64,000 nt of DNA. Source: Micrasema longulum. Lineage: Eukaryota; Arthropoda; Insecta; Trichoptera; Brachycentridae. Positions 34,077 through 44,470 of this stretch are shown in pieces. Each line of letters begins with the position of its first letter. The first letter of the stretch is position 1. A program made the position numbers and the translations under genes. Where the stretch lies: assembly GCA_022494885.1 (NCBI GenBank), contig JAGVSM010004524.1, forward strand, positions 62,001-126,000. The letters are read 5' to 3'. Below the pieces are notes generated by a model, which had not been told where the DNA came from, did no database searches, and saw only the letters and a program-made list of their open reading frames with translations.

Positions 34077-34216
34077 CTTGGAGTCCCACATGCTCAATTC
34101 GCTGACTGCTGAACCAAATTATATTTTCGTCAAATCAAAGATAACCAACCCCTTATGATATCATTTTGTGTCTGAATATCTAACAATATAGAGATCAGCC
34201 AACAGAGCACACTGTC

Positions 34217-34452
34217 AAAACGTTATTTTATTTTATTTTATTTTATTTATTTATTTATTTTATTTATTTTTTTTTATTTTTATTTTTGCATCACAACAGG
34301 CCAGGAGGCCCAATTACAGTGGTGAATTACATCACAGAACACCCAGGCTTGAGAAAATACACATTTTAATTTTTGTGTCCTCACCGGGAATCGAACCCGG
34401 AACCTTTCGTGTGTGAGTCAAGCGTCTTGACCACTACACCACGGAGGCCGCC
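34217..34452 (-). repeat. tRNA-derived SINE family B, full length
   Basis: On the minus strand: ggcctccgtggtgtagtggt (box A region), cttgactcacacacg, then ggttccgggttcgattcccg (box B intact), a body ending in ggcctcctggcctgttgtga, and a tail of AAATAAA/AAAAT units (the TTTATTTTA run 34217-34280). The head resembles a tRNA, but the body, tail and partial copies at 2363 and 4353 show it is a SINE. Its internal RNA polymerase III promoter looks better preserved than in family A. Confidence 0.85.
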
Positions 34453-34999
34453 AGATAAACAAAAAGGAGATTGTTCTTTTTCGTTCGCCGACAGCCTCCG
34501 AACTAATTTGTAAAGCTATTGATTGTAAATTATATTTACCACTGTAAGTTCAGTGAAAAATAAATCTCAAATAATCTCCATCGCGAATCATGATCTAGAT
34601 AATTCTAAATAACTGTACTTAAATAATATTAAATCAGGACAATCTAACGGATCATATTCCAACCATTTCGTAAGTTCATTTACATACTACGCAACTATCT
34701 TATCTCTCGTTTTGGCTACAAACGGATACTCGGTAACTCTTGTGCAAACCATTCCGTCTGATCTTACATATCAAACTTTAAGTACATTCAAGTTAAATTA
34801 TAGGTGAGAGTTTTTTGTAGAAATTAAAAAAGAGTGAAAGTTAAAACTAAAAAAAATTTTAAATTTTTGAGAAATGTAAAAAAAAATTGATTGTTAACAA
34901 TATTCAAAAAATTCTTGACGGTTCATTAATTTTAAATTACACTTACCGCGAGAAAATGTAAACAATAATTTTCTTTCTAAATTTAAAATTAGCTATAGA
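34453..34999. other. AT-rich stretch with no supported feature
   Basis: Nothing recognisable. Confidence 0.4.
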
Positions 35000-35410
35000 A
35001 GAATAATATCTGATCTGGTTTTTTGGCCAAGTTGTAAATAACTTTTTTGATGTTCCTCATTTGGTCAAATGTATATATTTCAATGTGTCTAATACAAGAC
35101 GTCAGATTAATTTTAGATATTATATTATTATATCTTAGCCTAATTCACATATTAATTCTCTAGTCCCGAGAATTCACTCTCTTGGCAACAAATACACTAA
35201 ATACTAAAATAAAGAGGTATTTGCTCAAACTTTAAGAGCCAATTATTTTTTTAAAAAAAAAAAATATATACTTGAGTTTATAGTATTTTCATTTGTTTTT
35301 TATATGTGTATATATTTTTTTCATTTTCAATTGTATTTTTATATTTGTAATTTGTTTATAGCCGCTGTATATGTAAAAGCCATATAGGCGTTAATAAATA
35401 AATAAATAAA
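35000..35410 (+). pseudogene. Jockey-like LINE 3' end with (TAAA)n tail
   Basis: Broken translation shows FNVSNTRRQINF, NSLVPRIHSLGNKY and FAQTLRANYF. They are in the order of the conserved end '..N.P….R….F…. RTNY…SP..R….YN…IF..SL..FK' of Jockey/CR1-type reverse transcriptase ORFs, and resemble the minus-strand copy at 60470-61235. A T-rich 3' UTR follows, then gtaaaagccatataggcgtt and AATAAATAAATAAATA at about 35390-35410. Stops are frequent. Confidence 0.55.
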
Positions 35411-35518
35411 TATTCAGAGAGAAACGATATTAAGACAATAAAGTAATTAATACCAATATTACTATATAAATTTAAAGTTAAGGTGTGAAATTAAAATAAA
35501 TTATTAAATATAAGTTCA

Positions 35519-35590
35519 ACAATATTTCGAGTTTATCCAAATGTCTGTTGACAAAGACTGGATTTCGCCTCCTAGGGAGTTATTAATTTT
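35519..35590 (-). repeat. Family M leading module
   Basis: The complement reads ctccctaggaggcgaaatcc and …gacatttggataaactcgaa, the module found at 3537, 8345 and 57280. No terminus follows. Confidence 0.5.
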
Positions 35591-35600
35591 AGCATATTAC

Positions 35601-35975
35601 AACATCGTTTTACCGTACATTCGCCCGAGAGATCGCATTTCGACAGCATTCAGCCTACTTTCATCACTGTTCTTCTAATTACATACTTCACTCCCATGCA
35701 TAAGGTATGGTACCAAAACTCCATTGTGAACTGCATAGGTGCACAAATGTCGAGATCCGTGCATTATGTAAAGCTGAGACTAGCATTATCGTCAAAATCA
35801 AGAAAGGTGTACTGCGTCGGTTTAGACATTTAGAGCGAATGGACAGAGAAAGAATGGCTAAAAGAATTTACGATTCGAATGTTGACGGATGCAGAAAACG
35901 AGGAAGACCGAGGAAGACATGGAACTACAAAATTCAACAAATACTTGAAGATGGATTTTGGATGATTTTTTGGTT
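35601..35975. pseudogene. LINE tail with 5' half inverted (twin-priming structure)
   Basis: 35601-35734 read on the minus strand gives AVHNGVLVPY, HGSEV, SRLNAVEMRSLGRM and GKTM. From 35735 on the plus strand it gives RCTNVEIRALCKAE, RRFRHLERMDRERM, GRPRKTWNYKIQQ. In the intact-order copy at 27520 these two parts are adjacent (…GKTMYDRCPNVEIR…). So the element is split between 'KTM' and 'RC' and the upstream part is flipped in place with almost no loss. This is the classic product of twin priming during target-primed reverse transcription. The normal 3' end (…VWRSILSAYPYG) is missing after about 35960. Confidence 0.85.
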
Positions 35976-36014
35976 TGCGTTTTTGTATTAAACAGATATG
36001 GCGAACATTTGAGT

Positions 36015-36363
36015 AAAGAAAATATGAAAATCAAATCATTAGCAGGGCTTATGGCCTGTCCTTGGGTGGTTTAAGTGGCCACAATATGCATTGAGTAACA
36101 TTCACCATTTTGCTTATGTTTGAACATCCATATTTCATTAAGCTCTATTTAATCAGATAAAATTAACCCTCATTAGTAAAGGTTTCAGCTCTTGAACTTA
36201 ACTTGAGGAATTGAAAAAATATGAATGTTCAAACAAAGGCAAAAGAGTGAATGTTACACACAGTGTAAAGTTGCCACGTAAACCAGCAGGTCATAAGCTA
36301 AGTAAATGCCTAGACATCCATATTTTAATTTATAAAATATTCTCTATTTCTGTTGTTATATGT
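36015..36363. mobile_element. Palindromic MITE-like family M copy
   Basis: The left half (agcagggcttatggcctgtc, aacattcaccattttgctta) and the right half (gaatgttacacacagtgtaa, atgcctagacatccatat, ctatttctgttg) are inverted copies of each other around a centre near 36180 that holds aaaggtttcagctcttgaac. The whole unit can fold back. It is non-coding. Confidence 0.7.
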
Positions 36364-37070
36364 AAATAAAAAAGCGAATCTATTTACTATTTCATAAGTA
36401 AATCTGCCAAAAAAAACATATTGATATTCCTTTTGAAGATTCACGTTTAAGTACTGGGTAGAGAAGCTATTTTTTACAGTTACAAAACTAATTTATTTTT
36501 ATTATTTTTTTTTTAGAGTATTTACTATCGTACGGTTCGATTTTGACTTCCCAAACCTAACTTTGCCCAACAATTAGGAAGGTGTCTGAAATTTTTTGCG
36601 ACTAGCAAAAAGGATTGATAAAAATAGTTTTTTCGTGGGTAAATAAAGAATATGTAAAACTAAACCAAGGATGCATTTTTGAAGAACCAGGAAGTTAAAA
36701 TAAATAAAGGTTTTAGTCTGCATTAAAAACTTAATCATGAAAAATGTTGGACTATTTTAAATTTCTCTTGGTTATAAAATGTGAATAAAGCTGTTTGCAG
36801 GGTCACAACGTCGGTACTATAATTTTCGAGTCCGCGATAATACCAGATTATCACAAAAGGAACATGTTCAATAGATTAAAACTATGCATAAAAATCATTA
36901 TCTACACGGACAGTGGACAGTCTGAGATGTTGATGATAGTTGAAAGATAGATGGCCAACACATGTTCTAGTTTGAATTTTTTTTTTGTTAAATAATTTTA
37001 AAAGATATTTATTATTTTGACTATGTCACCACTCCGTTCTAAAAACATTGTTTTTCATGTTTATATATAT
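36364..37070. other. AT-rich stretch with no supported feature
   Basis: Nothing recognisable. Confidence 0.4.
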
Positions 37071-37094
37071 CAGGGACGTGCGGTGAGGTTTTCA
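37071..37094 (+). repeat. Terminal-repeat-like end T1 (left)
   Basis: CAGGGACGTGCGGTGAGGTT at 37071 is the inverse of the end at 43178-43200 (CAGGGGCGTGCGGTGGGGTT on the minus strand); 18 of the first 20 bases agree. It looks like the terminus of a DNA transposon. The 8 bases outside (atatatat) do not match those beyond 43200. Confidence 0.55.
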
Positions 37095-37683
37095 AAATGG
37101 AAAGAAGTCGCTTGGTACTAGGCACATAGGTCAAAAATGTACCTACTACCAACACAGTCATTAGAGTTAAGTGCTTTAAAACTCAATTTTATGACATAGT
37201 TTTATCTCGAAAGTGTTAAATTTTATAGTTTAATATTATAATATTACCATGTTAACCAATTTAAGTGCTAAATTTGTTGCAAAATCGTCGCAACAGATGA
37301 AAAATAAACGTGGATTGGTTTGTTAAAATTGCTTCCACAGAAACATTAAAGATCTTAACTTGCGCATGCGCGGAAATGTGAATTTAGAACTGGGTGACCG
37401 CCAAAATATTTGCGCGATTCCATATTCTAGAATTAGACGGAGCACAATTGTATTTTATTTCAGTACGCGCATAACTGCGCAGTCGGAAGGTTGTGTGTAG
37501 GTTTGCCGCAATTTTTAAGAAGTTATCAATGAATGAACATCGAACCCATCTTAGATTGCTACGATTAACAACAAACTAGCGGAAAAATATTTTTCGTTAT
37601 TACTAAAAAGATTAGTTAACTTAATGTTGATTTTATTAACTCTGTGGCTGACTAAAAAGACTGTGGTAAATGTATATTTATAA

Positions 37684-37715
<32 letters not shown>

Positions 37716-38430
37716 GTGAATTACGAGATCAGTGTTAATATTCCTAGTAAGATATTCAATGTAACTTTTTTCAAGGGGAAAATCCGATAATCTTCTATTT
37801 TAGAAGCTTGTCAGCAGGTGAGAAAGAAAGGACATGGAAGAAAATTATGAAAAACACACCACAATATCCAAACCAATTTTAAAAAAAACCTTTTTTGGAC
37901 TTTTTATTGTATTTATTATTTATATTTATTTATCATGTATCCATAAAATACAAATAAATAAAAACATCGACAGTAAAAACGCAACTTTAAAATAGCGTTG
38001 TATCCTCCCTCACATTTTTTTTTTAGTTTTACTATTCAATGAGTCAAAGCGACGCTTTGTTATTGTTTGCTCGAGAGAATGACTTTATGAAGAAAAAAAC
38101 GATTTGTAATTTTTTGAAACGATTAGTGTTGTTTCGTTGTAATGGCTGCAGAGGTGACGTGAATCGTTAGGTCGTGTTTGCGTTGAATGTTTGCCATCGG
38201 CCAATCTAAATTATTGATTAGTTCGGGCGCACGCCGCGAGGTGTCGGCCTTGTTGAATCTTGATAAGGTGAACAAGAGAGCCCCCATTACATGACCAACA
38301 CAGTTACCCATTACTAGTCAACTACAGGTCAACAAACTTATTCGTAGAATTGAGGAAGGCGCCATAGTCGATAGTGCTGTCCGTATCTAGAACTGAGTTT
38401 TGAAAATAAATATCAAGGAGGAACCTTGGG
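37095..38430. other. Unassigned DNA with (TA)n at 37688-37715
   Basis: It includes a G+C-rich piece with gcgcatgcgcgg at about 37365-37377 and cgcgcataactgcgcag near 37464, a TA microsatellite, and repeat R2 copy 2 at 37795-37885. No coding part was found. Confidence 0.4.
37795..37885 (+). repeat. Repeat R2, copy 2
   Basis: It matches 21456-21545 (see there). Confidence 0.5.
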
Positions 38431-38439
38431 TGGTTTGAC

Positions 38440-38745
38440 TTTGTAAGGAATGAAGAAATAAGATAGCGGCCACAGGGAACTCCGGTGACAACTGTCATCA
38501 AGCGAAAGCGATATGGTTGGCTGGGGCATATGCTGTGGATGCCTCCTGAGAGCCTTAACCACGCTTGCCTACTTTACAAGGAATCACGTTCTTGGTATCC
38601 TGGACGTTCACCGCTGACTGTTTGTCGGCAGTTCGTGTCAGAACTACGGGACGCGAATCTGACTTGGGAGGATCCACATGAGTCAGAAGCTGACAGAGAT
38701 ATCTGGAGGTTCTTTGCGGATACCATATGCTTCAACTAGGGAGCG
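38440..38745 (+). pseudogene. 5'-truncated LINE tail
   Basis: The frame reads NEEIR, stop, RPQGTP, then IKRKRYGWLGHMLWMPPESL, RQFVSELRDANLTWED and ADRDIWRFFADTICFN before the stop at 38737-38739. 'KRRRYRWLGH.LRMP…' with '..DR..WR.F' is a common non-LTR carboxy end, of a lineage different from 27520 and 33542. The 3' UTR is not recognisable and the copy has no poly-A. Confidence 0.75.
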
Positions 38746-38749
38746 GACA

Positions 38750-40705
38750 TGGAACAATGATGTAAATAACCACTTTTATTTCTGAAATATCTTTTGAGTA
38801 AAAACTTATTTTAGCACATTCTTTGCTAGGCATGAAATAAGTCTGATCTGTCACGCTTAAGAGTGAAACGATCATTCGGAGGAGCCGGATTAAGTCAAAC
38901 AAATAAAACACAGGAAGCGGTTTGTTCCTTATTTTAATAGTTATAATAATATACTATATATTATACATTATGACTGTTAAATTGATTTATTAAATTATGT
39001 TTTATTGTACTACTTTATAATCTCTCGGAGTAGGACATATGCGCTTAGTGAACTCGAGAATTAGTAAATAACTTTTCTTTTATTGGTGTAAGGTCTTTCA
39101 AGCATACATTACACTTCTTTTTCTCCCAGCTCCCCTATCTTGGTTCTTTCAGAGTCGGACTTTCTTGGTCAAAAGCGCAAAAATTTTCTTCTGGGTTGAC
39201 TTTCATATATTGTCAGTATAGATTTTTATTATGCATTCATTATTTTTGTTTAATATAAAAAACGAATGAAAATTTATACTTACACGCTAAAAAAATAGTA
39301 GTGTCATCTATAAAATGATGTGTTTATGCAGTTTGACTGTTATAATATCATCTCCTTACACTATAAAAATATTTTGAATAAACATTGTGAATCTTTGCTC
39401 TAAGTACTTGCTGTTTCAACGCATTTTTTTCGTTCTTCCTTCTCACTTCTACTGAAAACTGGAAAGTTATTTTATGAAAAAAATCTTAATAGTTTAATAC
39501 TTTTTAGCATTATAGTAAAATTATTAATTTAATTTGTAAGAAACTTAACGAATACATTTTTGTAAGAAATAAATACCCGTACAATAAACGCGTTAATCTA
39601 CGAGATGTTTTATGTTTGCATAAAAAGTTAAATACATGGATATATGGAAATGTTATAATGCTTTAACACTCGTGACTAAACAGAATTTGACAACATCCTA
39701 TTGGAATGTGGCACATTGTTGATTCCATTTTTGTTTGTTCTACAGATCAGTTTGTGGTACTGTACCGAAACGACATAAAACGCCTCGAAATGGCAGTGAA
39801 AACATTTCCTACCGAAATCACCTTTGTTCTAGATCGTTTTCCTTTAGGATCAAATGTGCGTTCGTTCATCAATCTAGAAATGCATAAATTTTGGGTTTAC
39901 CTGCTAAATCACGAATTTCTATTTATAGCTATTATGCGTAGTTTACAAGACGACAGGACAATACTGTCTTGTCCCAGCTTCAGATCTATTATTCTAGTCT
40001 AAAGAGAAAGTTAAAAGGCAGGACGATAGACCAAGACATTGTCAAAGATATAAACAGACAATCAGCAGAAAATGCCATCTCGGTCTAACAATGGCTTACT
40101 TCTACTCCCGAGCATCGCTTGTCTCCATTTTCTCAACGTTTGGCTTTTGAACTACGGTCAAATTTTTGTATTGACTCATACTTGTTCCTCCTTCTTGCGC
40201 GGTCAAGGATGTTCACGGAACTCTTGCCTTTTTCTATTATTGTATTGGCCTGGTGTGAACCCAGTTTTAAACTAAAAAATATTAGTATTTTTTGTGTACA
40301 AATGGCTCCTAGAATTTAAAATAATGTAAAAGATATTTTATTCATGCAACCCGATGTTACTACTGTACAACAAAAAACACCCAGTTGCGTATTAAGTTAG
40401 TAAGAAAATAAACTGAAAGCTTGTTAAACTACATTGCTAGGTAATATTTATATTATCCACGACAATTTAAACACCATACAATACAAAGACAAGAAGGATA
40501 CATTTTTTTGAATATATGGATGTGTATGTAACTTAATCTTTATTATCACTTAAATTGATTTTACACACTTATTTTATATAATTTATGAAAGATGGTGGAG
40601 TTCTATAATTGAGAATATATACATATAAAGAACGTTAGTAATGCTTACTTGAAAACTGTATGTATTTTATATATCCTTGTTGAACTTCCAAATAAATAAT
40701 AAAAA
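38750..40705. other. Unassigned DNA
   Basis: A 98-codon plus frame (39706-40002) is preceded inside the frame by an acceptor-like tttttgtttgttctacag ending at about 39742, but it has no recognised domain and no matching donor. I note it only as a weak exon candidate. The rest is AT-rich. Confidence 0.25.
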
Positions 40706-40905
40706 ATGTAAGGGTGTGTATGTATGTGTGTGTGTGTATGTCTATATAAATGTATGTCTGTGTATGTGGGTAGGTGTATATGTATGTGTTTATATATATA
40801 TATATATATGTATATATGCATGTATGCGTATATATGTGTGTATGTGTATATATTTTTATATGAGCGGACACGTGTGTGTGTATGTATATGGAGATATATT
40901 AATAA
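40706..40905. repeat. TG/TA-rich microsatellite
   Basis: Long alternation of tgtatg and tatata words. All overlapping frames here (Tyr/Val/Cys or Thr/His/Ile-rich, both strands) are products of the repeat. Confidence 0.9.
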
Positions 40906-42420
40906 ACATCTATGTTTGTCTGCCATAGCACGAGTCATCTCCTACTAGGCATTACTTTATAAAATTAATAATAAAAAATAAATAGAAATATTATTACAGA
41001 AAAAACAGGTATTACAGAGAAACTTATATAGCATAATAAAAATACACATTTTAGTACATTTCGACAATACAAAAATAGTTTTTTAGCACGTCATTATCAT
41101 TGTCTCCTTTCTCCACCCAGCGGTACTTAGGACACTGGACACTGCGTTTCTGTATCATTTTTGTTACGTGACAGTATGATGATCAAACCAATAATTCAGT
41201 TATCTATTCAAGGACAGTGACATATCGCAGCACAAATAATAAATACTTCTTTTTAAATATTTCACTCAAAATTTTGGCAAAAATCATCCAGCCGAAGTAT
41301 TAACATTTTATTTTTGAAGTAAAACAACTGATTGTGAAATAAATAAAAACTCAATTGTTTAAAATTTTAACAATCAATGATTTATTGTAACAAATTACTT
41401 TATTATGACAAATTGACATTTAAAATGCGCGTTTTGAAACACGCTTTTTTATCTTATACTTAGTTTCTATAATAAAATCTTATTTTATCTCTAATTCTTA
41501 ATATTTTCTATATTTTTTGAGTTTGTGGAATAATATTTACACAAATATCTACCCTCATTCCATTATAACACCAACTCACCCACCCTCTCACACACTTACA
41601 CTCACACAAACACACTAGCATGTATTGTACGAGTATTTCATGTATTTCTGAGGATATCTGTCATTGGTTTTATTCTCTGTATATTTTATTTGTTTTTTTA
41701 CATGTATTACTGTCAATATCCCCAATAAATAATGTAATAAAAATAAATAAATTAAAAATGTAAATCATAATTTAATCAGAATAAATACCAACTAAACACA
41801 GGACATAGAGTTGGGACTTTTTTACTCAAAATGGAAATAGTTTTAGAATATGGAATCATAAAAAAAGTAAAATGCATATTATAATAAGCCTCTGTCATTA
41901 TTAGTAAAGGTTGGTTCACATTTATTTAAAAATGTGTTATCACACTAGAATAGTCCCTGGACTTTTTTGAAAATGAAAGCACCCACTCCTTTCACAAAAC
42001 TGTTTATGAAAACTTGTGTTTTTCTTCAGTTCCGCATATTCACTCCGATTTTTAAAAACTAACTGAGCGAAAATTTTATATTTTTTGACAATCAAACTGC
42101 GAAAATAACGAAACCCAGAAACTTGAAAAGTTTTCATTGTATTGTTTGTCCCAGCATGACAGTTAAGAAACAGTGTTAGCTTCAAATTGAGACCGCAGCA
42201 TGCGCAGTCCGTTCATAGAACGAATGGAACCATTGGTTCTCCTAAATTTAGACAAATAATGTTTATACAATAGCACGTTTAATAAATCAATTGTCAGTCA
42301 TAATACCAAACATTTAGATTACTATAAACAAATAATGTAATAATAATTGTATTATAATAGTCGCGATAAATGGGGGAGGAATTTTAAAATTGCCTTGATA
42401 AAAAAATGTTGAAAAGAAAC
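40906..42420. other. AT-rich DNA, possible LINE 3' end at 41570-41755
   Basis: 41570-41630 is CA-rich, and 41725-41755 reads aatatccccaataaataatg then aataaaaataaataaa, the look of a retrotransposon 3' end. No coding part and no second copy was seen. Confidence 0.25.
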
Positions 42421-42720
42421 ATAACCTTCCAGCGCATCCGTTTACCAACGCTGTCATGCGCGTACTGATCGCCTGATCGGCGAGTGCTTGCTACTGGCTA
42501 GCTGAGTTTCGATTTGAAGAACGATCGCGATGTAAGAATATTCGAAATTCCGTTCCAGCGCCGTACTGAACGCGCAGTCCGAGCGCAGGCGCAGACTTAA
42601 ACTCTCACTTGACAACGGAAGCAATAGAAACATATCAATACATTATTTTCCATGTAGTTTACATGCGATGCAAACGCAACACCGCGCCGCGCAGCACAGA
42701 TGCAATTTTGGTATTTTGGC
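42420..42720. other. G+C- and CpG-rich block
   Basis: It has unusually many CpG and GCGC words (cgcgcagtccgagcgcaggc, ccgcgccgcgcagc) in an AT-rich setting. Similar words occur at 37360-37490 near the other T1 end, which may mean both blocks belong to the same DNA element. No frame with a domain. Confidence 0.35.
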
Positions 42721-43177
42721 GCTGAACATAATATAATGATTATTATTTTGTGCTGGAGTAGGAATACTAAATAAAATGTAGAATTTAATTCAAACATAAC
42801 ATCAATATATTATTGATTTGTTATAAGGTAAAAGTTTATAATCTACTACATATTATGTTGATTTTTCAGGTTCAAATAATGACCAATTCTTTATTGTTGA
42901 AAAGTCATGTTTTTTAACAAGATAATATATATTTTGGTTTCACTGCATTTTAGTCAAATAAAATATGATGCAACAAAATACTTCGCAGTTACTTATTATA
43001 GTATGTTTATATTAAAGCGAAATTGGTTGATTTGTTATAATAATTTATTACTTGATATGTAAAATTATTGTTACTATTTCTAATCATATATATATGGTTT
43101 TTAGTTTGTCTTTATTTTTTAAGGGCTGTGTATATTATTATGGACCAATTACTTATATATTAATTGCTTACCTAATC
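42721..43177. other. AT-rich stretch with no supported feature
   Basis: Nothing recognisable. Confidence 0.4.
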
Positions 43178-43200
43178 AAAAACCCCACCGCACGCCCCTG
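43178..43200 (-). repeat. Terminal-repeat-like end T1 (right)
   Basis: It is the inverse of 37071-37094. Together they could bound a 6130-bp element containing no recognised transposase, or they could be ends of two separate copies. Confidence 0.5.
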
Positions 43201-43324
43201 GACCGCAGCCATATACTCCAGATCCCGCTTCAAAAAGGAAGAAGAACGTAGTAATACAAACAAAACAACGACGCAAAACCCAAATACATAAAGGAAACAT
43301 TCGAAAAATTCACCCAATACAACA
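43201..43324. other. C- and A-rich segment, unknown
   Basis: Composition is unlike the neighbours (ccccaccgcacgcccctgga up to the join, then aacaaaacaacgacgcaaaa). A frame rich in Lys/Asn/Thr is open. Nothing was recognised. Confidence 0.2.
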
Positions 43325-43475
43325 CGCACTGGCACCTGAATCTAAGTTCCTGGACCTAAAGCGTAAGACTGATCATATTATGTCACAAAAATGATTAGAA
43401 ATTGTTGCTGTTCATATACGAATGCACAGACTTATGCACCATTAGGTGCGGAAAGAGAATAATGTGACATATTTT
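43325..43475 (+). repeat. SINE family A, body and tail
   Basis: actggcacctgaatctaag, cctaaagcgtaagactgatc and caccattaggtgcggaaaga match the SINE A body. The head is absent and about 15 bases are inserted in the first motif. Confidence 0.6.
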
Positions 43476-43929
43476 TTTCTAAACCTAAAGAATCGGGAGT
43501 TTCCTCTCATTTCGTTGCCCCTGTTTTTAAATAAATTGTTTTAGGCGAAACATGTTTATTTGAATTATTATTCAAGACGTAGGATTCATTTTTCACAGGT
43601 ACTCATTTGCATGTTTATAACGTTCGGATGATATCCATTTGAATTTTGTTCTCCAAAGAAATCTACCGAGAGAAACCGCTCTTTTTTATAAAAAGATATC
43701 AGTACTTTTCAGCGGTGACGTGAAGAAATGCGAACGAGCAGGTGTGATAACCAAAAAGTTAAGTTTCTAAGTTACCCGGTATTCTAAACACAAGGTTTTT
43801 TACGTATATAAAGTCGTCCCATTTTTTATTAACAAAACAAATTTAGATTCACTAGTTAAAATAATTATTCACCAAAGCAATTGTAACAAATTAACTAATC
43901 TTACATGTTGGTTTCAAACTGCAGTATTT
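43476..43929. other. Stretch with no supported feature
   Basis: Nothing recognisable. Confidence 0.4.
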
Positions 43930-44045
43930 TATGTTTCTGGACTGGCATTTGAAGTGTAAAGCTGATCACCTTACCATCATATACCGAATGATCGATGTAC
44001 GCTGCATTAAGTGCACCAATGTAGTGCTCTATGCATTGCGGATTC
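43930..44045 (+). repeat. SINE family A, body fragment
   Basis: ctggactggcatttgaagtg, agctgatcacc, and tgcaccaatgtagtgctcta match the SINE A body in order. Confidence 0.6.
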
Positions 44046-44384
44046 AGACAGGGGTATTATATGATGCCGAATTACACATTTAAATATTATGAGAGTGAAA
44101 TATTTAATTAGCAGAGGAATGAAAGCAGAGGTAATGGGAAAATTGACAAAAAGCAAAAATCTGACAAAAATGCAAATCTGACTCAGTAACAAGATATAAA
44201 AGGATCTTCAGGATGGTTTTGGCGAAAGGGAATGAATTGGTGAAGAAATAATACAAAAACAAATCATATATATATGGCGAGAGCGAAAAGTATTGCTAAA
44301 AGTATTGGGATGGATCCATAAGGATTGGGTATGTATAATGTATATATTTTTATATATATAATCAAATAAATCGAAATCTTACAA

Positions 44385-44470
44385 AACAAGTTTTATTTTA
44401 TTCATTTGGGATCAACAGCAAAACAGAAAATATATATTACAAACCAAAAAAAAAACTGTTAAATCAAACA
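44385..44470 (-). mobile_element. LINE-like 3' terminus
   Basis: The minus strand reads ttttgctgttgatcccaaat then gaataaaataaaac, the same terminus as at 6965 and 8113. Confidence 0.45.

Noticed and set aside
34385..34452. Possible functional tRNA gene on the minus strand
   Set aside because: It is joined to a SINE body with an A/T-rich tail, and partial copies exist at 2363 and 4353.
39706..40002. 98-codon plus frame with an acceptor-like sequence inside it near its start
   Set aside because: No donor, no recognised domain and no second support. It is kept only as a remark in the feature list.
40635..40948. Overlapping frames rich in Tyr/Val/Cys or Thr/His/Ile
   Set aside because: They are translations of the TG/TA microsatellite.
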